From Mesoterricola sediminis (GTDB taxonomy: Bacteria > Acidobacteriota > Holophagae > Holophagales > Holophagaceae), in contig NZ_AP027081.1 of NCBI RefSeq assembly GCF_030295425.1, positions 2,358,965 through 2,422,964 on the forward strand: a stretch of DNA of 64,000 bases. Reading direction: 5' to 3'. This document shows, piece after piece, positions 47,587-55,101 of this stretch. The position numbers were made by a program, and so were the translations under genes. The notes under the pieces were generated by a model. It did not search any database. It was not told the DNA's origin and worked only from the letters and a program-made list of their open reading frames with translations. Position 1 is the first letter of the stretch; every line of letters begins with the position of its first letter.

Positions 47587-50185
47587 GGCCGGCCTGCCCG
47601 CCGCCCTGGCCCCGGAGACAGGCTTCCAGGGCCTTGGCGCGGCTGATGTCCATGAACGTGATCACCACCCCCGCGATGACGTTCGCCAGGGTCCGGTAGG
47701 GCAGGATCCGGGCGACGAACCAGTGCCCCCCCGACCGGGTGGCCACGTCCTTCTGGGAGGGCACGAGGGTGCGCAGGACCTCCCGGGCGTCCAGGTCCAG
47801 GTCGGCGTAGTCCAGGTCCGTCACCAGGTCGGACAGGGGCCGGCCCACGTCCCCGGGGATCAGCTTGAAGAGGCGCGTGGCGCCGGTGGTGAACCGCCGG
47901 ACATTGAGCTGGTCGTCCAGGAAGAGGGTGGCGATGTCCGTGGCGTCCAGGAGGTTCTTCATGTCGTTGTTGGCGGCGGAGAGCTCGTCCACCTTGGCCT
48001 GCTGCTCCGCGTTGACCGTCTGCAGCTCCTCGTTGAGGGACTGGAGCTCCTCCTTGGAGGTGGTCAGTTCCTCGTTGGTGGACTGCAGTTCCTCGTTCGT
48101 GGACTGCAGCTCCTCGTTGGAGGCCTTCAGCTCCTCCTGGGAGGTCTGCATCTCCTCCCGGGAGGCCTGGAGCTCGGCCATCAGGCTCTTGACCTCGGCC
48201 TCCAGCTCCTCGACGCGGGTCGCGTCCTCCGGACGGGTCCGGCTCCGGCGCCCCTTGGCCGCGGACGGCGGCAGGACCTGGTCCTTGAACACCACGAGGA
48301 CGCAGGTGTGAAGGGCCTCGGGGGAGGGTACCGCCTGGACCACCAGGTCGACCCCCTGGGCCGCGCCGTTGGCCTCCACCCGGAGGCCCCGGCACTCCAC
48401 GGGCTCCCGCTGGGTGAGGGCCTTCCGGAAGGCCACGGTGAGTTCAGGCCCCAGACCCTCCCGGGCCATGGCGAAGAGGTTGAGGTTCGCCTTCCCCATG
48501 GCCGGCTCCAGGTACTTCCCGGTCCGGCCGCTGATGTAGAGGATGTCCCCGGTCTCGCTGGCCAGGACCGCCGGCGGCGCGAAGCGCTGGAGCAGCACCG
48601 TCTCCGCGACCATCTGGGGATTGAAGGCGGATTTGGGCATGGGGGGCTCCAGGGGAAGGTCGCGGCGGTTGGGCAGGCCCAGGGGGAAGGAGGTCGTGCG
48701 GGGGAACCGGTCGGCCGAATTGCGGATGAAGAGGCGCGCCTTGCCGGGCAGCGGCGTGAAGAGATCCGTGTATCCGCCGATGCTCTCGGCGTTGCCCAGG
48801 AAGAGATGCCCGCCCGGGTTCAGGCTGTAGTGGAAGAGGGGCAGCAGCCGCTTCTGGAGCTCCGAGGAGAGGTAGATCATGACGTTGCGGCAGATGATCA
48901 GGTCCAGCTTGATGAAGGGGGGATCCTGGAGCAGGTCCTGCAGCGCGAACACCACGGGCTCCCGGATCGCCTTGCCCACCCGCCACCCCCCGCTCTCCTG
49001 ACGGAAATGGGCGGCGAGCTGGTCCGTGGTCAGGCCCCCCACCGTGTTGCCGGCGAAGTAGCCCTGGCGGGCCGAGAGAATGGCGTTGCGGTTGATGTCG
49101 GTGGCGAACACCTGCAGGCTCAGGGGCGCGGCCGGCGCGGCATCGGCCAGGGCCTCCTGGAAGGCCAGGGCCAGGGAGTAGGCGTCCTCCCCCGTGGAGC
49201 AGCCCGGAACCCAGGCCCGCACCATGCCCCCCTCCGGGTACTGCGCGAGGATCCGGGGCAGCACCTCCCGGCGGAGCTCCTGCCACGCCTCCGGGTCCCG
49301 GAAGAAGCCCGTGACGCCGATGAGGATCTCCAGGAGCAGGCTCTCCACCTCCGGGGCGTGGTCCTGGAGGAACGCGACGTAGGCGGCGAGGCCGTCGATG
49401 CCGTGGACCCCCATCCGGCGCTCGATGCGGCGGTAGATGGTGCTCTTCTTGTAGAGGGAGAAATCGTGGCCGGTGCGGTCCCGGAGGATCCGGCACACGC
49501 GGTCGAACCCGCTCCGGTCGTGGTCGGCCACGTTCACGGCCCCCGCGTCCCGCCCTTCCCCGTGCACGGCCCCGCGGGACAGCTCGGCGGCGATCTCCGC
49601 CGGGGAGCCCACGAAATCGGGGGCCGCGTCCTGGATGGCGTTGCGGGGCATGCTGTCGAAGCGGGCCGTGGCCGGGGCCTGCACCAGGCAGAGGCCCCCG
49701 GCCTCGCGGATCGCCCGCAGGCCCGCGACCCCGTCGGCGCCCATGCCGGAGAGGATGACCCCGGCCGACAGGTGCCGCAGCCCCGTAGCCAGGGATTTCA
49801 GGAAGAAGTCGATGGACTGGCGCTGCCCCCGGGGCGCGTCGGGGGCCTGGAGCCCCAGGCGGCCGCCCAGGATGGTCAGGTCCTTGTTCGGGGGGATGAC
49901 GTACACCTGGTTGGGCCGGATGCGGACGCGGTCCGTGGCCTCGGCCACCGGCATCGGGGTGGCCCGCTGCAGCAGCTCCGCGATGACCCCGGGCCGGCTG
50001 GGATCCAGGTGCTGGACCACCACGAAGGCCATGCCCGTGTCCGGCGCCAGGTTCCGCAGGAACTCGTCCAGGGCCTCCAGGCCCCCCGCCGAGGCGCCGA
50101 TCCCCACCACGGGGAAGGGTTCGCCGCCCCGCCGCGCCCCGCGCGAGGCGGATCCGCCCCAAGCCCTTCCCCTGCTCTTCTCCAA
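47579..50185 (-). CDS. CheB-CheR-coiled coil-PAS fusion protein
   Basis: An 868-residue chemotaxis-type fusion. Residues about 24-205 are a CheB methylesterase: VGIGASAGG with Ser32, VVQHLDPS with His59, and SGMGADG. Residues about 220-480 are a CheR methyltransferase (STIYRRIERRMG, GVTGFFRD, PGCSTGEDAYSLA, LIICRNVMIYL). A PAS-like region, a long coiled coil with repeated STNEELQ units (about 640-745) and a final PAS domain follow. There is no kinase domain. The start is placed at a TTG (50185) with GGGAGG upstream, since no ATG lies between it and the CheB fold and the upstream frame is low-complexity. Confidence 0.88.
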   Translation of the reverse strand: MEKSRGRAWGGSASRGARRGGEPFPVVGIGASAGGLEALDEFLRNLAPDTGMAFVVVQHLDPSRPGVIAELLQRATPMPVAEATDRVRIRPNQVYVIPPNKDLTILGGRLGLQAPDAPRGQRQSIDFFLKSLATGLRHLSAGVILSGMGADGVAGLRAIREAGGLCLVQAPATARFDSMPRNAIQDAAPDFVGSPAEIAAELSRGAVHGEGRDAGAVNVADHDRSGFDRVCRILRDRTGHDFSLYKKSTIYRRIERRMGVHGIDGLAAYVAFLQDHAPEVESLLLEILIGVTGFFRDPEAWQELRREVLPRILAQYPEGGMVRAWVPGCSTGEDAYSLALAFQEALADAAPAAPLSLQVFATDINRNAILSARQGYFAGNTVGGLTTDQLAAHFRQESGGWRVGKAIREPVVFALQDLLQDPPFIKLDLIICRNVMIYLSSELQKRLLPLFHYSLNPGGHLFLGNAESIGGYTDLFTPLPGKARLFIRNSADRFPRTTSFPLGLPNRRDLPLEPPMPKSAFNPQMVAETVLLQRFAPPAVLASETGDILYISGRTGKYLEPAMGKANLNLFAMAREGLGPELTVAFRKALTQREPVECRGLRVEANGAAQGVDLVVQAVPSPEALHTCVLVVFKDQVLPPSAAKGRRSRTRPEDATRVEELEAEVKSLMAELQASREEMQTSQEELKASNEELQSTNEELQSTNEELTTSKEELQSLNEELQTVNAEQQAKVDELSAANNDMKNLLDATDIATLFLDDQLNVRRFTTGATRLFKLIPGDVGRPLSDLVTDLDYADLDLDAREVLRTLVPSQKDVATRSGGHWFVARILPYRTLANVIAGVVITFMDISRAKALEACLRGQGGGQAGHD

Positions 50186-50460
50186 GGGCCTCCCTTCTGC
50201 GCGATGCCTGATGCAAGTAAGGCACGGACCCGCCCGCGAATCAATGGCGCGGATTCCGGCCGGCCCCGCCGCGAAGCCCAGAGCCCATGCGGAAATGCGG
50301 ACCAGGGCCGCGGCCGCGGAGGGCGGGAACGGGGAGGCCCGGCCTCGGGCGCCGTCGCCCAGGAGCGCTGGGGGAGCCCCGGGGGCCCCGGGGCGCCGGC
50401 TCCCTTCGCGCCGCGGCCTCGGCGCGATCCGCCGGCATCGGTGGGGATCGCCCGGGTGGA

Positions 50461-50586
50461 CTAGCCCTTCCGTCCCCGGCAGGCGCCGCCGCAGCATCCG
50501 GCGGGGCGCCCCCGGAGGATGCGGCGGATGAGCCACAGGCCTGCCAGATGGACGATGCCGAGGACGATCCAGGCCTGGAGGCTCAT
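50461..50586 (-). CDS. FeoB-associated Cys-rich membrane protein
   Basis: A 41-residue protein with one hydrophobic helix (AWIVLGIVHLAGLWLI) and a basic, Cys-rich tail (CCGGAC). Its ATG overlaps the FeoB stop (ATGA). Size, position and the Cys tail match the small FeoB-associated proteins found at the end of many feo operons, thought to assist or regulate ferrous-iron uptake. It is easily missed by gene callers. Confidence 0.8.
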   Translation of the reverse strand: MSLQAWIVLGIVHLAGLWLIRRILRGRPAGCCGGACRGRKG

Positions 50587-52766
50587 GCGAACCCCAGCAG
50601 CCGGCCGCCAGCCACGGTGATCCACGCCAGGACCCAGCCCAGCCCCAGGCCGTAGCCCACGGAGAAGAGGGTCCAGCCGAGGCTGCGCGTCTCCTTGTAG
50701 ATCATCCCCACCGTGCCCAGGCAGGGCGTGTAGATCAGCACGAACACCATGAAGGCCAGGGCCGTCAGCGGCGTGAGGCCGGAGCGGTCGCGCAGCGACT
50801 GCTGGAGGGGGCTCAGGGCCGCGCCGTCCTCCCCTTCCGCCCGGGCCTGGTGGACCACGGCCATGGTGCCCACCACGATCTCCTTGGCCAGGAAGCCGGC
50901 CGTGAGCGCCACCCCGTCCTTCCAGGCCTCGGCGCGGCGGTGATCCGGGTCGAAGAGGGGCCGGAAGGCGGGTTCCAGCACCTTCCCGAACCGCGCCGCC
51001 AGGCTCGAATTCATGATGGTGCCCTTGTGGGCCAGGTCCAGGTCCTCCAGCTTGGCCTTCTCCTCGGCCTCAGGCAGCCCCTGGGCGCGCACCGCGGCCT
51101 CGGCGGCCCGGTGCCGGGCGGCGAGGTCCCGGTCGGCCAGGCCCGGGTAGTTGCTGAGGAACCAGATGAGGGTGGCCCCCGCGAAGATGAGCGTGCCGGC
51201 CTTGCGGAGGAAGACCGTGGCCTTCTCCCACATGTGGAGCAGCGTCGTCTTCAGCACCGGCAGGCGGTAGGGGGGCAGTTCCATGACGAAGGGTGCGTTC
51301 TCCCGGCGGAAGAGGGTCAGGCGCAGCACCTTGCCCGCCACGATGGCCACGGCGAAGCCCAGCAGGTGCATGCCCACCACGGCCAGGGCGCCCTGCAGGG
51401 GCCGGAAGAAGGCCCCGGCGAGCAGGATGTACACCGGCAGCCGCGCGGAACAGGACATGAAGGGCGTCACCAGGATGGTGATGAGCCGGTCGCTCCGGGC
51501 CTCCAGGGTGCGGGTGGCCTGGATGGCCGGAGTGTTGCAGCCCATGCCCATGATCAGCGGGATGAAACTCTTGCCGTGCAGGCCCATGAGGTGCATGAGG
51601 CGATCCATGATGAAGGCCGCCCGGGCCATGTAGCCCGTGTCCTCCAGGAAGGACACGCAGCCCATGAGGATCATGATGGAGGGCAGGAAGACCAGCACCG
51701 AGCCCACCCCGGGGATCACCCCGTCCACGAAGAGGCTCGTGAGCTCCCCGGGCGGCAGGTGGGCGGCGGCCGTGTCGTGGAGCCAGCCCATGCCCGCGCT
51801 CACCCAGTCCTGGGGGTACTTGCCGACGACGAAGGTGAGGGTGTAGATGGCCACCATCACGATGAGGAAGATGGGAAAGCCCAGGAACCGGCCCGTGAGG
51901 ACGGCGTCGAGCCGGTCCGTGAGATGCCGGGCCGGGTGGCCCTCGCGGCGGCCCACCTCCCGCACCAGGCCGTGGGCGAAGCCGTACCGCCGCTCCGCCA
52001 GGAGCGTGTCCACCCCCGCGCCCAGGTGGGCTTCCAGGAAGGCGCGGCTCCGGGCCAGCTGGGCCTGGATGGCCTGGGCGGCGTGGCTCCGGCCGGCCTC
52101 CTCCAGGGCGTCCGGAGCCCCCTCCAGGAGGCGCAGCGCCCACCAGCGGCCCGGGAGGTGCGCCGTCAGGACCTCGTCCCGGCGGACCTCCTCGGCCAGG
52201 CGCCGGATCTCACCCTCCACGTCGTCGCCGTAGGTCACCCGGGGGGGCCACTGGGCGGGATCCAGGCTGGGATCGTCCCCCCGCACCTGGGCGAGGATCG
52301 CGGCCTTCAGCGCCTCGATCCCCTCGCCCCGGTTGCCCACGGTGACCACCACAGGCCCCCCGAGGAGGGCGGAGAGGGTGGGCACGTCCAGGGTCCACCC
52401 GTCCCGCACCGCGTCGTCCATCATGTTCAGCGCGAAGACCACCGGCTTGCGCAGCTCCAGGAGCTGGGTGGTGAGGTAGAGGTTGCGCTCCAGGTTGGAG
52501 GCGTCGAGCACGTTGACGATGACGTCCGCCTCCTGCGAGGCCAGGAAATCGGTGGCCACCCGCTCATCCTCGCTGCGCGCCGCCAGGGAATAGGTGCCTG
52601 GAAGGTCCACCACCTCCACGGCGAGGCCGTCCTGGCGGAACGTGCCGCTGCGCCGCTCCACCGTGACCCCGGGCCAGTTCCCCACGTGCTGGTGGGCGCC
52701 GGTCAGGGCATTGAAGAGGGACGTCTTTCCGCAGTTGGGATTGCCCGCGAGGGCGACGGTCGCCAT
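50583..52766 (-). CDS. feoB: Ferrous iron transporter FeoB
   Basis: A 727-residue Fe2+ importer with an N-terminal G-protein domain: G1 GNPNCGKTS (8-16), G2 in NWPGVTVER, G3 DLPG, and G4-like NMMD. A helical GDI domain follows to about residue 270, then two Gate segments and a TM core (MILMGCVSFLEDTGYMARAAF, GMGCNTPAI). The C-terminal region has ALAFMVFVLIYTPCLGT. It is transcribed with feoA one base upstream and a small partner downstream. Confidence 0.95.
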   Translation of the reverse strand: MATVALAGNPNCGKTSLFNALTGAHQHVGNWPGVTVERRSGTFRQDGLAVEVVDLPGTYSLAARSEDERVATDFLASQEADVIVNVLDASNLERNLYLTTQLLELRKPVVFALNMMDDAVRDGWTLDVPTLSALLGGPVVVTVGNRGEGIEALKAAILAQVRGDDPSLDPAQWPPRVTYGDDVEGEIRRLAEEVRRDEVLTAHLPGRWWALRLLEGAPDALEEAGRSHAAQAIQAQLARSRAFLEAHLGAGVDTLLAERRYGFAHGLVREVGRREGHPARHLTDRLDAVLTGRFLGFPIFLIVMVAIYTLTFVVGKYPQDWVSAGMGWLHDTAAAHLPPGELTSLFVDGVIPGVGSVLVFLPSIMILMGCVSFLEDTGYMARAAFIMDRLMHLMGLHGKSFIPLIMGMGCNTPAIQATRTLEARSDRLITILVTPFMSCSARLPVYILLAGAFFRPLQGALAVVGMHLLGFAVAIVAGKVLRLTLFRRENAPFVMELPPYRLPVLKTTLLHMWEKATVFLRKAGTLIFAGATLIWFLSNYPGLADRDLAARHRAAEAAVRAQGLPEAEEKAKLEDLDLAHKGTIMNSSLAARFGKVLEPAFRPLFDPDHRRAEAWKDGVALTAGFLAKEIVVGTMAVVHQARAEGEDGAALSPLQQSLRDRSGLTPLTALAFMVFVLIYTPCLGTVGMIYKETRSLGWTLFSVGYGLGLGWVLAWITVAGGRLLGFA

Positions 52767-52767
52767 G

Positions 52768-53004
52768 TCAGGCCTCCGTTTCGATGTGGATGCAGGCGCT
52801 CTCCCCGCGCCGGAGGGAGAGGTGGTAGCCCTTGACCACCAGCTCCATGGGGTCGCCCAGGGGCGCGAGCCGGTTCACCTGGACCGCCTCGCCGCGGACC
52901 AGGCCCATGTCCAGGAGGCGGCGCTGCACGGCCGCGTCGGCCTCCACCCGGACGATGCGCCCGCCCTCGCCGGCGCCGAGTTCGCTGAGTCGCTTCATGG
53001 CCAT
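52768..53004 (-). CDS. feoA: FeoA family protein
   Basis: A 78-residue SH3-like protein with the FeoA signature RRLLDMGLVRGEAVQV and the C-terminal LSLRRGESACIHIE. FeoA acts in the cytoplasm on FeoB. AGGAGG precedes the first of two close ATGs. It sits between the outer-membrane gene and feoB in one operon. Confidence 0.92.
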   Translation of the reverse strand: MAMKRLSELGAGEGGRIVRVEADAAVQRRLLDMGLVRGEAVQVNRLAPLGDPMELVVKGYHLSLRRGESACIHIETEA

Positions 53005-53013
53005 CGCCGCCTC

Positions 53014-53805
53014 CTACCTCCGGCCCCAGAGGGGGCCGAGGCGGTACACCAGGCCCGCGTTGAGGGAATACGTCGGCGCGCCCTGGTCGTGGCCCCGCTC
53101 CACCCCCAGGTCCACGCAGAGGCGGGGGCTGACGTCCCGGCTCAGGGCGAGGATGCTGCTGGTGGCGCGCTTGTTCAGGTCCGTGGCCGACAGGGCGTAC
53201 GAATCCAGGGTGAGGTTCCAGCCGGGCGCCACCGCGTAGGTCAGGGCCAGGGACACCGCCCCCTGGCGCACCCGCCCGTCCCCCGTGGGGCGGCCCAGGA
53301 AATTGGCCCCCGCGTTCACATCCACCAGGAGGCGCCCGACGGTCCTGGAGCAGGTGACCAGGATCGTGTCGTCGTGCCGGCCGCTGCTGATGCCTTTGCT
53401 CACGCTGGCGAGGGGATGCTTGTGCCACCAGGCGAGCCCCAGATCGATGCCCGCCCGGTCCTGGCGCAGGGCCAGGAGCTGCGCCCCGACGACCGGGTCC
53501 GTGCCCCCCTCCACCCGCGTTCCCTGGGAATCCTTGCGCAGGAGCGGCCCGCCCCATCCCACCCGCACATCCAGCCACCGGGTGATCCCCAGGTTGAGCT
53601 GGGTAGGGAACTGCTGGTCCGTGGACCCGTCCCGGTTGCGGATCCGCTGGCCGCCGAACTCCAGCTCCAGCACCCCGGGGTCCGCGGGCGCGGCCGAGGT
53701 GGTGAAGAGCGGTCGGCAAGCCTTGGGGGCGAGCGCCTCCTGGGCCCCCGCGAAAGGTGCGAGCAAACCGATGGACAGGGCGAGGCCGAGGCCTGGGCGG
53801 GTCAT
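53014..53805 (-). CDS. Outer-membrane beta-barrel protein of the feo operon
   Basis: A 263-residue exported protein (signal MTRPGLGLALSIGLLAPFAGAQ) with alternating strands typical of the MetA-pathway/transporter-like outer-membrane family: GVLELEFGGQRIRN, LNLGITRWLDVRVGWG, and a final strand YSLNAGLVYRLG. It is the first gene of the feo operon, nine bases before feoA, and lies next to the Fur-box candidate. It may let iron or a small iron compound through the outer membrane, which is inference from position. Confidence 0.7.
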   Translation of the reverse strand: MTRPGLGLALSIGLLAPFAGAQEALAPKACRPLFTTSAAPADPGVLELEFGGQRIRNRDGSTDQQFPTQLNLGITRWLDVRVGWGGPLLRKDSQGTRVEGGTDPVVGAQLLALRQDRAGIDLGLAWWHKHPLASVSKGISSGRHDDTILVTCSRTVGRLLVDVNAGANFLGRPTGDGRVRQGAVSLALTYAVAPGWNLTLDSYALSATDLNKRATSSILALSRDVSPRLCVDLGVERGHDQGAPTYSLNAGLVYRLGPLWGRR

Positions 53806-53859
53806 GACGGATCTCCATTCCTGGATCGAACCCTCGACATCGAGGGGGGCCCTCTGGCT

Positions 53860-53876
53860 TTGAGAGCGATTCTCAA
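53860..53876. promoter_or_regulatory. Fur-box candidate upstream of the feo operon
   Basis: TTGAGA-GCGAT-TCTCAA is a perfect 6-5-6 inverted repeat. Its core TGAGAGCGATTCTCA matches the classical Fur-type consensus TGAGAATNATTCTCA in all but two or three positions. It is 55 bases upstream of the first gene, a fitting operator position for iron repression. Confidence 0.7.
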
Positions 53877-54278
53877 TATCGCTTTAACCGGACCCCAAGG
53901 TCAAGAGATTTTTCGGGAGTGTGATGAATGCCACAAGAATGGGCGACCCCGGCACCGCCCCCGGGCGCGCCAGAGCAGGGTGCGGGAGGGCTCTGGGAGG
54001 GTGGAGCCAGGGAGGTCCGCCCCGAATGGCTGCCGCGGCGGAACCTGTGGATGGGGCTCGATTCTACGACGGGCACCGTTATTTGCAGTTGTACGCGGGA
54101 GGCGCCAGCGTGCGCACGCAAACCGCTGGGTCATGCATCGCATGGGGCTGCTGCCTGCGGATGAAGTTGGAAACAGGTATTTTTTTACGGGGAATCGGTC
54201 TTCCCATCCACGGGGACCGGGCCGGAATCCAGGTCCCTCCCTCCCGACCTTCGGAAACGGAACGCAGCCGACGAGGCC
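53877..54278. other. Gene-poor region upstream of the feo operon
   Basis: No intact gene is seen. Several short frames read protein-like patches in different phases (for example FYDGHRYLQLYAGG near 54062), suggesting a decayed coding sequence that continues into 54165-54449. Confidence 0.35.
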
Positions 54279-54449
54279 ATGGCCTATCCGGAGATCAACT
54301 GGTGGGATATCGACATCGGGACCGGCAGCCTCACATCCATCGCGCCCCCTTTCGGGGCACCCGCACGCCTGACGCGCCCGGTGGCGGAATTCAGTCTGGA
54401 TTGCCAAGTCGACGTTCAGGGATCCATGAAATTCCTGTATCCCCGGTGA
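54165..54449 (+). pseudogene. Possible 3' remnant of a decayed gene
   Basis: The frame is open for 94 codons after a stop at 54162-54164 and reads like a C-terminal protein fragment (FFYGESVFPSTGTGPESR, AYPEINWWDIDIGTGSL). An internal ATG at 54279 with GAGG upstream could start a 56-residue peptide. I do not recognise it. Confidence 0.3.
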
Positions 54450-54539
54450 AAGCGGGGGCCGACACCTGGATGATTTGAGGATCCGCGCCACCGGGGGTCG
54501 AGGCCTCGCGATGCCTGGCGGGCCGCGGGTGCGAACGCA

Positions 54540-54739
54540 ACGCTCCAGGCCAGGTTCGCCCATCACGTCATCGGGGGGGACCGTCCTGGCGCGGCCGGCG
54601 CGCAGGGCTTCCTGGCGGCTCTCGGCCAGGCAGGCCAGGATCGCCTCCCGGGCCTAGAACGCCTGGGTGCGGCCCGTCGCTTCGGCCAGGGCGGTCAAGC
54701 GACGTTCGATGCCTTCGGACAGACGGATGGCGCGCATGG
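54540..54739 (-). pseudogene. Decayed ribbon-helix-helix antitoxin gene
   Basis: On the minus strand this matches the intact antitoxin gene at 60449-60673 (start region [23 protein letters not shown], then an in-frame TAG at the ARE codon region). Indels and the early stop break the frame. A near-palindrome GCTATACGCGTATCGC upstream (about 54749-54764) corresponds to the operator of the intact copy. Confidence 0.65.
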
Positions 54740-54779
54740 GCGCACCTTGCTATACGCGTATCGCGTGCCCGCTCCGGCT

Positions 54780-54924
54780 GGAAACCGGTGGTGCTGATCC
54801 GCCGGGGCAAGGCGAGGAAGGACCGCAGGATCCCGTCGGGGAACGGGCGCTGGCGTGGATCCAGACGGGCCAGGAAAGCCCCCGCCCCGGGCTGGTGGGG
54901 GTCCGGGGGGACGGGAGGGGCTGA
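54780..54924 (+). pseudogene. Tyrosine integrase fragment
   Basis: The plus strand reads VVLIRRGKARKDRRIP, then after a frameshift VGERALAWIQTGQESPRPGL and VGVRGDG. This matches the middle of the integrase at 60736-61258 (MIRQGKGRKDRMIPIGERALAWIQ). Only about 45 codons remain. Confidence 0.65.
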
Positions 54925-54958
54925 GGCCCCGATGGGCCCCGGCCGTTTTCGGGTTTAA

Positions 54959-54972
54959 ATGATCGTTTGATC
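54959..54972. promoter_or_regulatory. Inverted repeat upstream of the patatin gene
   Basis: TGATC-GTTT-GATCA is a perfect inverted repeat in a short AT-rich stretch about 130 bases before the patatin autotransporter start. It could be a repressor operator; no regulator is adjacent. Confidence 0.35.
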
Positions 54973-55101
54973 AGCTAAGCTGGTGCTCAGCCGAAGCCAC
55001 CGGCCCGGGGGCCGCCCCGGTGGCCATGGGCCCTCCGGGGAGCGTAGGCTGGTGTCCTTCTGTCCGAACGTCAATTCCCCTGCTCCGCCCGCGGAGGTTC
55101 C

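Noticed and set aside
50186-50536. N-terminal extension of the CheB-CheR protein to 50536
   Set aside because: The extra 117 residues are low-complexity Arg/Pro/Ala with no domain, and a TTG at 50185 has a good ribosome binding site directly before the CheB fold.
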